This document shows, piece after piece, positions 29,425 to 37,067 of a DNA stretch of 64,000 nt (its first letter is position 1; the number at the start of each line of letters is the position of its first letter). This DNA comes from Variovorax sp. RA8 (GTDB taxonomy: Bacteria > Pseudomonadota > Gammaproteobacteria > Burkholderiales > Burkholderiaceae_C). Where the stretch lies: positions 124,001 through 188,000 of the forward strand of contig NZ_LR594664.1 in the NCBI RefSeq assembly GCF_901827175.1. Direction: 5' to 3'. The position numbers and the translations under genes are program-made. The notes below the pieces were generated by a model. The model was not told the DNA's origin. It worked only from the letters and a program-made list of their open reading frames with translations, and made no database searches.

Positions 29425-30174
29425 CTACGAAATCCACCTGAGTCCATACTGCACGCCGGCGCCGATGTGCAGCGCGAGCAGCACATAGAGGATGACGGAG
29501 AGAACGATGTGAAGCGTCAGAGATCGGCCAAACCAGCGTTTGAAGAATTCGTGCATGCGGACCGAGTACTCCAGGTCCGCCACTGATTCGGCGATGCGGG
29601 CTGCCTCGCCAGCAGGGCCAGCGGGTCGGACGTCGAGCCCGAGTGATGCCATCGCTGCTGTCAAGACCGGCGTCCTTGGAAGAACTCTCATTTCAGCCGG
29701 GGAGTTGTCGAGCCTCCACCAAGCATTGTCGAGATCTCCTCTGGCGGTCTGCAGCAACGCCAACTTGTCTTTCATTTCATGGGCGACAAAGGTGAGCAGA
29801 TAGCGAACCGCAAAGCCGCTGACGACGACGAGCAGCATCGTTGCCGTCAGCGCAGTTCCCAGCCAGCTGTCGAACTTGTGACCCGTGTGAATGATCGCGA
29901 GCAATGGACCGAGAAGACCCGCATAGACGTGCAGGGTAAGCAACGTCTTCATCGATACGTGCGGTGTGATTCGAGCGTTGAACCAGGAAATACGCTTTGC
30001 GATCGGGTAGGCAAGCGGGACGAGCATGAGCACGGCCCCCGCTATCCCGAATACCGCTCCGAGTCCGCTGCCCGGAAAGCGAGGCGAGCGGTGCAGGAAG
30101 AAGCCGAGCCAGGCTAGAAGCAATACGCTGAGCACGCCGGTGACGACGATGCCTTCACGTTCAGGCCATTTCAT
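29425..30174 (-). CDS. Membrane cytochrome b-like protein
   Basis: 249 aa with about five transmembrane helices. His pairs in two helices (TLHVYAGLLGPLLAIIHTGH and SLTLHIVLSVILYVLLALHIG) are placed to bind two b haems, as in cytochrome b561/ferric-reductase-like proteins. A cytoplasmic-looking loop lies near residues 135-210. It starts 2 nt after the reductase gene and ends 1 nt before the heptahaem gene. The predicted role is transmembrane electron transfer from the reductase to the periplasmic cytochrome. Confidence 0.8.
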   Translation of the reverse strand: MKWPEREGIVVTGVLSVLLLAWLGFFLHRSPRFPGSGLGAVFGIAGAVLMLVPLAYPIAKRISWFNARITPHVSMKTLLTLHVYAGLLGPLLAIIHTGHKFDSWLGTALTATMLLVVVSGFAVRYLLTFVAHEMKDKLALLQTARGDLDNAWWRLDNSPAEMRVLPRTPVLTAAMASLGLDVRPAGPAGEAARIAESVADLEYSVRMHEFFKRWFGRSLTLHIVLSVILYVLLALHIGAGVQYGLRWIS

Positions 30175-30176
30175 GG

Positions 30177-32237
30177 CTACGCCTCCACAGTGACAGGCCC
30201 GGTGGGCTTTGCCTGGCAGGCGAGAATCATGCCGTTGGCCTTGTCTTCAGGATCAAGCCCGTCCTCGACCGCCATCTCGACTTCGCCGGAAGTCATCTTC
30301 ACCTTGCAGATGCCGCAGGTGCCGACGCGGCATGAGAATTCGATCCCGATGTCGAGCTCTTCGGACAGCTCAAGAACGGTCTGATCAACATGAATTTTGG
30401 AGGACTTGTTGTTTTTCGAAAAGGTCACCAGGGGGCCGGTAGCGGGGGCAGTGGATTTAGCGATGGTCCCGGCTGCGGCGGGGGTGGGCGCGGCTGAACC
30501 AAAACTTTCGGTCTTCACCTGGTCGGGTGGCACCTTCAGCTCAGTGAGGATCGCCTTGACCGCGTCCATCATCACGGGCGGCCCGCAAAGATGGATTCTT
30601 CGCGCAGCGATGTCAGGGACAGCCTGCGCGAGTAGTTCCTTCGTGAGGCGTCCCCGTAGCCCTTGCCAGTCCGTCCCTTCCGGATGCTCCATTGCCACTG
30701 CGACATGCAGTTTCTTGTTGACACGCTGAAGCTCGGCGAGATCTTTTGCAAAAATGAAATCAACTGGGGCCCGGCACGCGTAGACAAAAAAAATGTCTCC
30801 GGGCCATGACCGCTCCGTAAGGTAGCGCGTGATGCTCATCATCGGCGTGATTCCCACACCGCCCGCGATGAGGACGACGCTGTCCGCTTCGGTTCCGGTA
30901 AAGGTGGACTTTCCGACGGGTCCTCCTGCTTCGATCAGCTCGCCAACCTTGAGCACATCGTCGACATGACGCGAGACCGCGCCCCGAGGTTCTCGCTTCA
31001 CGGTCAGGTCGACATGGTTGCGCTGCGTTGGGGAGGATGAGATGGAGTATGAGCGGTTCATCCTCGCCCCACCCACCGAGAATGCGACATTGAGGAACTG
31101 ACCGGGCGCAAAGATGAAAGGCATGGGGCCATCACCGGACATGGGCTGGAGACGCAAGGTCTTCACGCTTGGTGTTTCCGTGATGATGCTGCCGATGCGG
31201 AGTTGGCCCCGCCACTTCGCATTGGGAACTGACGCCACGTTAGCCTGTGGAGCGTCGATTGCCGATGCTGTTGCGGTCGCGGGCTTGGCTGCTGAAGCAG
31301 GGGAAGAAGGCTGCGAGGGTGGGCCTACAGGCGGGGATGCTTTTCCCGTCGGCGGCGCGTCGGCAGGCGGCGGCGTTCCACCAGTCGGCGGCGTCGATCC
31401 CGGGGGCGAACCCGCTGGTGGAGACGGGTTGGGTGCTCCCCCAAGGGGCGGCGACGTTCCGGGGGGCGGCGCTCCCGGATTAGGCTCGATGCGCCCGAAG
31501 AGGGCAGCAGTTCGGCGCATCTTGAAGAAGTACATGGCGACCATCGCCAGCGCGAACGCGATGAGCAATGCCATCACGAAGAGATGCAATGGCAAGACGC
31601 CGAGAACTTTCCTTGAGTCTTCACTCCCAATGGGAGACGCGAGGCTCATCTCGCGCTTGAACCATTGCGAAGCGACATTCTGAGGCGGCATTCCTTCCTG
31701 AAGAAGCTTGTGCATGGCAACGCCGCTGCCCACACGCCCAAGGCCGTCGCGGGACTGCTGCAGCGCGCTCTCGGCTGAGTTGTGATCGCCCGCTGCGATC
31801 GCAGTCGACAGGCGTTGCTGCGCCGTCTGCAAAAGCATCGTGCCTTCGTAGATGCGCTCCTCGGAGAGGCGGCGCACTTCGGCACGCTTTTCGGGCGTCA
31901 GCGTGGGCAGACTCATTAGGAACGGGTAAATCTCCTTTCCCGCGCCACCCCCGCAGCAGCCATCGCTTCCCACCATCCCTTCCATCATTTTCTGCATGCT
32001 TCCCATCATTCCCTGCATGGCGTCCGGCTGGGCCGACATCGCAGCGGGAGCCTGCGCAGGCGCGGAGGCGCCTGCCATGGGGGCGCCGGCACTTGCAGCG
32101 GACGGGGATGGATCGGGATTGGACGGCTGCGCTGCGCCGGGATGATGAGACTCGTGCTCGGTCTCTTTTGACTGAGCGGCAGCGGGCGAGTTGCCGATCA
32201 GAGAACCCAGCAATGCCAGACAAGCAAGTCGCTTCAT
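30177..32237 (-). CDS. Membrane-anchored NAD(P)H:FAD/2Fe-2S reductase with Met-rich exported domain
   Basis: 686 aa. A signal peptide (1-22) is followed by a Met/His-rich exported region (SMQKMMEGM, DGCCGGG; to about 200) and one transmembrane helix (213-238). A long Pro/Gly linker (about 250-345) leads to an FNR-type module with FAD motif RSYS and NAD(P) motif GGVGITPM. A C-terminal plant-type 2Fe-2S domain carries CRVGTCGIC and LACQ. The topology puts the flavin and iron-sulfur parts in the cytosol and the Met-rich part in the periplasm. The start at 32237 has GAGGGG upstream. It is followed by cytochrome b and cytochrome c genes, so it is the likely electron entry point. Confidence 0.85.
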   Translation of the reverse strand: MKRLACLALLGSLIGNSPAAAQSKETEHESHHPGAAQPSNPDPSPSAASAGAPMAGASAPAQAPAAMSAQPDAMQGMMGSMQKMMEGMVGSDGCCGGGAGKEIYPFLMSLPTLTPEKRAEVRRLSEERIYEGTMLLQTAQQRLSTAIAAGDHNSAESALQQSRDGLGRVGSGVAMHKLLQEGMPPQNVASQWFKREMSLASPIGSEDSRKVLGVLPLHLFVMALLIAFALAMVAMYFFKMRRTAALFGRIEPNPGAPPPGTSPPLGGAPNPSPPAGSPPGSTPPTGGTPPPADAPPTGKASPPVGPPSQPSSPASAAKPATATASAIDAPQANVASVPNAKWRGQLRIGSIITETPSVKTLRLQPMSGDGPMPFIFAPGQFLNVAFSVGGARMNRSYSISSSPTQRNHVDLTVKREPRGAVSRHVDDVLKVGELIEAGGPVGKSTFTGTEADSVVLIAGGVGITPMMSITRYLTERSWPGDIFFVYACRAPVDFIFAKDLAELQRVNKKLHVAVAMEHPEGTDWQGLRGRLTKELLAQAVPDIAARRIHLCGPPVMMDAVKAILTELKVPPDQVKTESFGSAAPTPAAAGTIAKSTAPATGPLVTFSKNNKSSKIHVDQTVLELSEELDIGIEFSCRVGTCGICKVKMTSGEVEMAVEDGLDPEDKANGMILACQAKPTGPVTVEA

Positions 32238-32376
32238 CGCGCCCCTCAATTGGCCCGGTAAGCGCCTCGCAACGAGTCGATGGGCAGAAATAGATGACAT
32301 CGCGTCGAGAAGCTCACATCCGCTTCGAAAGAACTCACGCGCTGAGAACCCGTGTGCCCCGGTAAGAAGTTCTACA

Positions 32377-33192
32377 TCACTCCATCTTCATCGGCGTGGC
32401 CATCGCGGGCGTCTGTGCGGGCTTGCCGGTAGCGGGCGACGGCCCGCTTGGCTTGGTGCCGAGCAGTGCCTTTTGCTGATCAGAGGTAAGCACCTTTCCC
32501 GCCTCGCCGACCGCCCTGATGAAGGCGACGCGTTGATCGCCGCGAAGCTTTTCTATGGCGCGAACCTTCGCTTCGATCTTGGCGGCGTCCGGTGTATCGG
32601 CCGCCGTCAGCATCCAGAGCTCCTGTTCGGCGTCCTCGACCCGACGATCCGAGCTCGTCCGATCCAGGAGAGCTTTTTCCTTGATCCGGTTCAGAGCGGT
32701 CTGCTGCTCTGTCGAGACGGTAATGTGCTGTGGATGATCGAGAAAGAAACCGGTCGCGCCAATGTGATACAGGTGGGAGGCACCAGGAAACCCGGGCAGA
32801 GTTGCAGAGGGTGCCATATTGCCCATGCCGCGCCGCGCCGGCATGGATCCACGCATTCGACCCATCATGTCTGAACTCGACGGAGCGGCCATAGGGTCTT
32901 GCATACTGCCGGAAGAGTCGGTGCTGGGCATAGGGCCATCCGAAGGCATGTTGCCTTTCATCATTCCATCGCCCATCCCACGCTTTTTCTCCATCTTGTC
33001 CATGTCATCCATCATCGCAAGACGGAAGCCGGAAGGTAAAGCTTCGGGTGAACGGAGGCCGCTCCACGCCTCATTTGGATTCGCCGCTTGGGCCGTAGGT
33101 GATCTCGCCCATAGCGGGGACGAAATGGTGAGCGCAATGGTGACCGCCGTTGCGGCGGTGACCAGGCTAGTCTTCGAATATTTGGTCGACAT
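32377..33192 (-). CDS. Met-rich CpxP/Spy-like periplasmic protein
   Basis: 271 aa. A signal peptide (ending PLWARS) is followed by a Met-rich region (MMDDMDKMEKKRGMGDGMM) and then a helical domain. The helical domain resembles the Spy/CpxP/heavy-metal-resistance group (LTSDQQKALLG near the end, STEQQTALNRIKEKAL). Such proteins bind metals or act as periplasmic chaperones. The ATG at 33192 is chosen; a GTG at 33201 is possible. It is 139 bp upstream of the reductase gene, on the same strand. Confidence 0.75.
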   Translation of the reverse strand: MSTKYSKTSLVTAATAVTIALTISSPLWARSPTAQAANPNEAWSGLRSPEALPSGFRLAMMDDMDKMEKKRGMGDGMMKGNMPSDGPMPSTDSSGSMQDPMAAPSSSDMMGRMRGSMPARRGMGNMAPSATLPGFPGASHLYHIGATGFFLDHPQHITVSTEQQTALNRIKEKALLDRTSSDRRVEDAEQELWMLTAADTPDAAKIEAKVRAIEKLRGDQRVAFIRAVGEAGKVLTSDQQKALLGTKPSGPSPATGKPAQTPAMATPMKME

Positions 33193-33311
33193 TTTTGGCA
33201 CCTTTTCGGTTAGACGGTGAAGCCCACCCTGCTTGCCTTGCTCTCGAATTCAAGGCGGCTTTCGGCCCCTACGAGCGGGGAGGCGTCCCTATTCGACGCG
33301 GCATGCACCAT

Positions 33312-33620
33312 TTAGGGTTGGTTCTTATGAAACTGCGCGTGGTTGTGTGACGGCTTTTTCTTGACTTTTTCACCGGAAGCGGATGCGGCGTCGCCCTGGC
33401 CGCACGGCGCTCCGGTAGCCTTCGAATCGCTGCTGATGCCGAAACCCTGTGCGTCAACGTGGTCGTGACGCTTCACTGGCGCTTTGCCGCAACCGCTTGG
33501 AACAGTCGCCGAGTTCGCCGGTGTCGGCATTGTTGCGGCCGGTCGCTGCGCATACGCGGGAATCGCCGCAATCGCGATGGCGATGCCGATTGCAGATGAG
33601 ACATAAAGTAGTTGCTTCAT
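33312..33620 (-). CDS. Small His-rich periplasmic protein
   Basis: 102 aa. A signal peptide (ending PAYAQ) is followed by a short domain with two Cys (SGCGKAPVKRHDHVD, GAPCGQG) and a basic, His-rich tail (KPSHNHAQFHKN). No family recognised. Composition and position at the head of the minus-strand metal/electron-transfer block suggest metal binding. An FNR/Anr-type box lies about 115 bp upstream (33735-33748). Confidence 0.65.
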   Translation of the reverse strand: MKQLLYVSSAIGIAIAIAAIPAYAQRPAATMPTPANSATVPSGCGKAPVKRHDHVDAQGFGISSDSKATGAPCGQGDAASASGEKVKKKPSHNHAQFHKNQP

Positions 33621-33734
33621 GGTAGAAGTCCGGGAAGAGTTGGTGGAACAAGGGATGAAACATGTAGCCGGCCTCGTGGTTCAGCGGCGAAATCAGTCAT
33701 GGATGCATCTTGGGGCGCACCTGACACACGGCCT

Positions 33735-33748
33735 TTGATACAGATCAA
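33735..33748 (-). promoter_or_regulatory. FNR/Anr-type box
   Basis: TTGAT-ACAG-ATCAA is a perfect match to the TTGAT-N4-ATCAA consensus. Read toward the gene starting at 33620, a CAAGAT -10-like element sits at the class II spacing (22 bp after the box). Oxygen-responsive control of that gene is inferred. Confidence 0.6.
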
Positions 33749-33808
33749 GTTCGAAGCATCATTCCGCCCCTTTCCCATCAACATCTATTGGCGGCAGAGG
33801 CCTATCAT

Positions 33809-33837
33809 CAACCTAGGTGCGGCACACAGGTCAAGCG
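33809..33837 (+). repeat. 29-bp direct repeat, copy 1
   Basis: Matches 50689-50717 at 28 of 29 positions in the same orientation; the core is GGTGCGGCACACAGGTCAAG. Both copies are non-coding and lie near rearranged segments. It could be an end of a lost mobile element or a recombination scar. Confidence 0.6.
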
Positions 33838-34070
33838 GCTGGCGGGGCGCGGCAGCGCTGGGTATTCAGCGCCTCGTCCAGTGGGGCAATTGGACCTTGC
33901 CGAATGTGGGAACGCATCGCGGCACGCCCGTTCAGCCTCGACGCCCCGGGGACCAGCTGCGCTCCGAGTTCACCGTATTGCTCGGTATACAAACCTTGGG
34001 CGAGATGCCCGCTGCATGGGATGGTTAGCGCGGCAGCGTCATCTTGTCACTTGACGAACTTGACCTTGGC

Positions 34071-34238
34071 TCAGGCGGTGGGATGTACCTGAACCGGGGT
34101 TGCGATCACAACGCGGCGTACCATCGGCGCCAGTAGCCGCTCGATAGCCACCGTGTCGCCGGTTGACTTGTGCACTACGTCCTCTTGCTTGCCCAGCAAC
34201 TCGGCAAGGTTGAGCACGGCTTCAGGCTCCATCGCGAA
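34071..34238 (-). pseudogene. N-terminal fragment of an IS110-family transposase
   Basis: Reads EPEAVLNLAELLGKQEDVV, then STGDTVAIERLLAPMV and RRVVIATPVQV. This is the N-terminal DEDD-type pattern of IS110/IS1111 transposases (EATGNT...VANPxQV). It stops where the conserved KTDxxDA motif should follow. It differs in sequence from the IS110-type remnant at 17.3 kb. No ends are visible. Confidence 0.6.
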
Positions 34239-34497
34239 GCAGCCTGGCGGTCGCCGGTTGCCTTCGCGCGGGCCAACGCTGCACTCACGAGCCTGCTCCG
34301 TTGAGGGGCTTGAGGGGCTTGAGGGCCACGAGACGCATGCCCACCGAAGTACATCCCCGGACTCGGTTCGCTTGATTCCAGCTGACTCAGCTTGTCGGTA
34401 CTTGAAACCGTTTGCAATAACGATAGGACCAGTAACTAATCGCTGCGACCGCCGCAAGAACTCAGTCCAATCCGCTGAGATCCCCCACTGGCCTCCG

Positions 34498-34881
34498 TCA
34501 GTTCGCCGGCTTCGCCATTTGCCGATGGATCTTCGCAATAAGGAGATTTTCATTGGCTGTGTGCTCGTAGCTTCGGGCGAGGTTCTCGCAGTGCTGAGCC
34601 AATGTCTCGTGTACTTCTACACCGCTTGCTGGGGTTCTGTTTCTACGGTACGTGATCGCATAGCCAAAATGCCGCTTTGCCGTGGCTGCGTCAATGGCCG
34701 CTTGCCGCTCATACTCGGCTGCGATGGTTCCATGATCCAGTTCGCTGACCGCCCTCTCCGACCGGGCCGGCAAAAGCACTGAACTCTCCGGCGGGCGCGA
34801 AGCGCATCCGGCCGCAATCACTAGGGTTCCGGCAGATGCAGCCATGGCAAGTCCTCGTAGCAACCCGATTCGCTTAGTCAT
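34498..34881 (-). CDS. Putative lipoprotein of unknown function
   Basis: 127 aa. A lipoprotein signal peptide with lipobox VIAAGCAS is followed by a helical, His-containing domain (AEYERQAAIDAATAKRHFGYA, HETLAQHCENLARSYEHTANEN). The start at 34881 has AAGGAG 6 nt upstream, with a second ATG at 34884. It probably sits at the inner or outer membrane, facing the periplasm. No family recognised. An FNR-like box lies about 110 bp upstream (34992-35005). Confidence 0.7.
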   Translation of the reverse strand: MTKRIGLLRGLAMAASAGTLVIAAGCASRPPESSVLLPARSERAVSELDHGTIAAEYERQAAIDAATAKRHFGYAITYRRNRTPASGVEVHETLAQHCENLARSYEHTANENLLIAKIHRQMAKPAN

Positions 34882-34884
34882 CAT

Positions 34885-35705
34885 GATCTCCTTTGAGGTT
34901 GTTGAACGTGCGGCCGAAGGGGATGGCGGATCCTTCCATCGCCGCAAAAAAAGAACGATGCGCAACTGTCGTACAAGCGCTGGAAGGAACATTGACAAAT
35001 ATCAATCGATAGCGATCTTGAAGGGCCGAAGCGTCCTTCGCCGCTCAGCAGCACCTGAGTGATCCTTGCGTTCCGGTTGTATCCGCCGCTGATGACGAAC
35101 GCCGCAATCACGGCCTCCGGCGTTGCTGGAGAAGCCGAGTGGCGCCGGCAGCCATTTGGCAGGAGAGCTCCGACTGAGCCCTCGGCACCGGATTATCTTT
35201 AACCGGCAGCCTTAGCTCCTTGCTCAGGTTCGCTCGGACGGGCCACGTTCGCAAGCGAACACACGCTCTGCTCGCACCGCGCCTGCGCGTCCGCCATTTT
35301 TTGTCGGATCTCCTGGCGCCCCTCGTTGTCTCGATGCACTGCCAGCAGCGTCATCAGCCGCGCGTTCTCGGCCTCAAGAGTGCGAAGGCGCCTGGCCTTG
35401 GGCGGCGCGAGATCACCAGAGTGATTGGGCCAGGCGTAGGTGGCTCGCCGAGCCTGTGCTTCTTGGCCCATTCCGAACAGCGTGCGCTCAGCCTCACTGA
35501 AAACCAGCTGCCCTGCGACAAATCGGCTTGCCCCATAGACTCACCCGTCTTCGAAGAGCCGTCTCCCGAAAGCTACTAGCCCGACGAGTCGGGCAGGTAA
35601 TCCTCCCCTGTGGTCCTGATCATGCTATCGCCATGGGCCAAGCCATGAAGCTTTCATTCCGCCCCACCCCTGTTCCATGTCCGCTGCGTCGACCGGGGGG
35701 CCAGG
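34885..35705. other. Region without a confident gene
   Basis: 820 bp. It contains the FNR-like box at 34992-35005. A minus-strand reading frame at 35199-35471 (90 codons) has a coiled-coil-like stretch (RLRTLEAENARLMTLL) that recalls the end of IS3-type OrfA. It lacks a ribosome site and a clear start, so I do not call it a gene. The rest shows nothing recognisable. Confidence 0.4.
34992..35005 (-). promoter_or_regulatory. FNR/Anr-like box (one mismatch)
   Basis: TTGAC-AAAT-ATCAA matches the consensus at nine of ten key positions. It lies about 110 bp upstream of the lipoprotein gene. The -10 element downstream is weak (TACGAC), so activity is uncertain. Confidence 0.45.
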
Positions 35706-36038
35706 TCAATTCCGCTTACGAAGCCGCACCACCGTAAGATCCGATCCGGATTTTTCTAGATCGAAGGCGACCTTGTCGCCCTCCTTGAATTTGCCCAAAG
35801 TCTGGTTGTTCTTGAGTTTGAATTCATGCGTTGCTGGCGGCATCTTGAGCTTGTCGATGGTTTCGTGTTCCAGCGTAATTTTCCTTCCTTGCGCATCGAT
35901 GCCAGTGATCACGCCAATGCCGGAACTTCGGACGACTCCGTGCTGGCGGCCGGGTTCGTCGTGGCGTTGAGCGAGCGCGTCGGTCGCGACGACAGTGCTG
36001 AGGGAAAATATGACCGCAGCCAAGACTGTAGACTTCAT
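35706..36038 (-). CDS. CusF-family copper-binding periplasmic protein (divergent)
   Basis: 110 aa. A signal peptide (ending DALAQ) is followed by a CusF-like beta-barrel: GVITGIDAQGRKITLEHETI, KLKMPPATHEFKL, then KEGDKVAFDLEKSGSDLTVV. The usual MPxMTM pair is reduced to one Met (KMPPAT), so metal affinity may differ from the CusF proteins at 7.9 and 60 kb. The start at 36038 has AGGAG 6 nt upstream. It is not next to an efflux pump. Confidence 0.8.
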   Translation of the reverse strand: MKSTVLAAVIFSLSTVVATDALAQRHDEPGRQHGVVRSSGIGVITGIDAQGRKITLEHETIDKLKMPPATHEFKLKNNQTLGKFKEGDKVAFDLEKSGSDLTVVRLRKRN

Positions 36039-36114
36039 TTTGACTCCTAGACTAACGATTGAACCATGGAATGGCGGTGGAAAAAGCAAGAACTAGGCCA
36101 TCTTCGTCGGAAGA

Positions 36115-36564
36115 ATGGGCCTTGCGCCTGATGTCATGAACACCTTTCGCGAAGTGATGGAGTGGGTGGGGCTGGCGTTCGATGCTACTGGTGTTTTGGT
36201 GATTGCGGGAGGTGTCCTGATCGCTGCTGGGCGGCTGGCCGCTGGGGCTTCAGGTACAAAAGCGACGAGTGTCCGGCGCTTCCGGCAGGACTTCGGCGGC
36301 GCGATCGTGCTCGGCCTTGAATTTCTGGTGGCGGGCGACATCATCCGCACTGTCGTCGTGGCGCCGACACTGGAAAACGTTGCCGTGCTGGCGATCGTAG
36401 TTCTGATCCGCACTGTTCTGAGTATGGCCCTGCAGGTAGAGATCGAAGGGCGCTGGCCTTGGCAACTTCATGACCGTGATTCCGCCCCTATCCAAGCGCG
36501 TTCGCAGCTCTCGACAGGCGCAGATTCCAAATCGGCTGGCAATGAACTCAAAGACCACAACTAG
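36115..36564 (+). CDS. DUF1622 family membrane protein
   Basis: 149 aa. Two to three transmembrane helices (LAFDATGVLVIAGGVLIAAG, VVVAPTLENVAVLAIVVLI) flank RRFRQDFGGAIVLGLEFLVA, the pattern of DUF1622. The family has no known function. The start at 36115 or 36136 is uncertain because neither has a good ribosome site. The C-terminal 40 residues are polar and cytosolic. It is divergent from the CusF-like gene. Confidence 0.75.
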   Translation: MGLAPDVMNTFREVMEWVGLAFDATGVLVIAGGVLIAAGRLAAGASGTKATSVRRFRQDFGGAIVLGLEFLVAGDIIRTVVVAPTLENVAVLAIVVLIRTVLSMALQVEIEGRWPWQLHDRDSAPIQARSQLSTGADSKSAGNELKDHN

Positions 36565-37067
36565 TTGGTGATGGAGAATCCTGAATCCGTGCGCAAGGTC
36601 GTCAAGGAAACCAATAGGATCCTCATCAAGCGATAGCGATATCAAGCCTTGACATGCGCCGCAGGCGTTGTGTTTCAGGTCAAGGAGCCGGCCTATACTC
36701 GACTTGGTCGAGATTCAGGTCGCCAAGTTCCCAATCCACAATGGCTACTCGACGTGGCACAAGTTGGCTGGCGTCCTATCTAACAGCCAGCATTGTTGGA
36801 GGATGAAATCTGGGGTGATGCATTGGGCGCTGTCTCCTGTCCCGCTTTGGACACAGAAGACCGGCAAGTTGGAATGGCGGCGTAACCGACCGTTGGCGAA
36901 CTGCCGCTGGCCGGCGCAGGGAATGGCCGATGGTCCGTTCGAATCTCATCTGGCTTGCGACTTCGGCCGGCGTCGACGGTCAACTTCGATCCGATAGCAT
37001 CGTGCAGTGCGACGTCCCCTTCGCTCGCGACTGTCGTGGGAGCGGATGCCCGTATGGAACCACTGCA
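36565..37067. other. Intergenic region, nothing recognised
   Basis: About 500 bp between DUF1622 and the phospholipase-D-type gene. A short peptide frame (MENPESVRKVVKETNRI) opens at 36569 but is only about 22 codons. No repeats or operators were seen. It probably holds the promoter of the gene at 37068. Confidence 0.4.

Larger units (their letters stand above)
33621..34070. other. Intergenic region with FNR box and a shared 29-bp repeat
   Basis: 450 bp without a credible gene. It holds the FNR/Anr-type box at 33735-33748 and one copy of a 29-bp direct repeat (33809-33837). It borders an IS110-type fragment on its right, so this is probably a rearrangement point. Confidence 0.5.
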
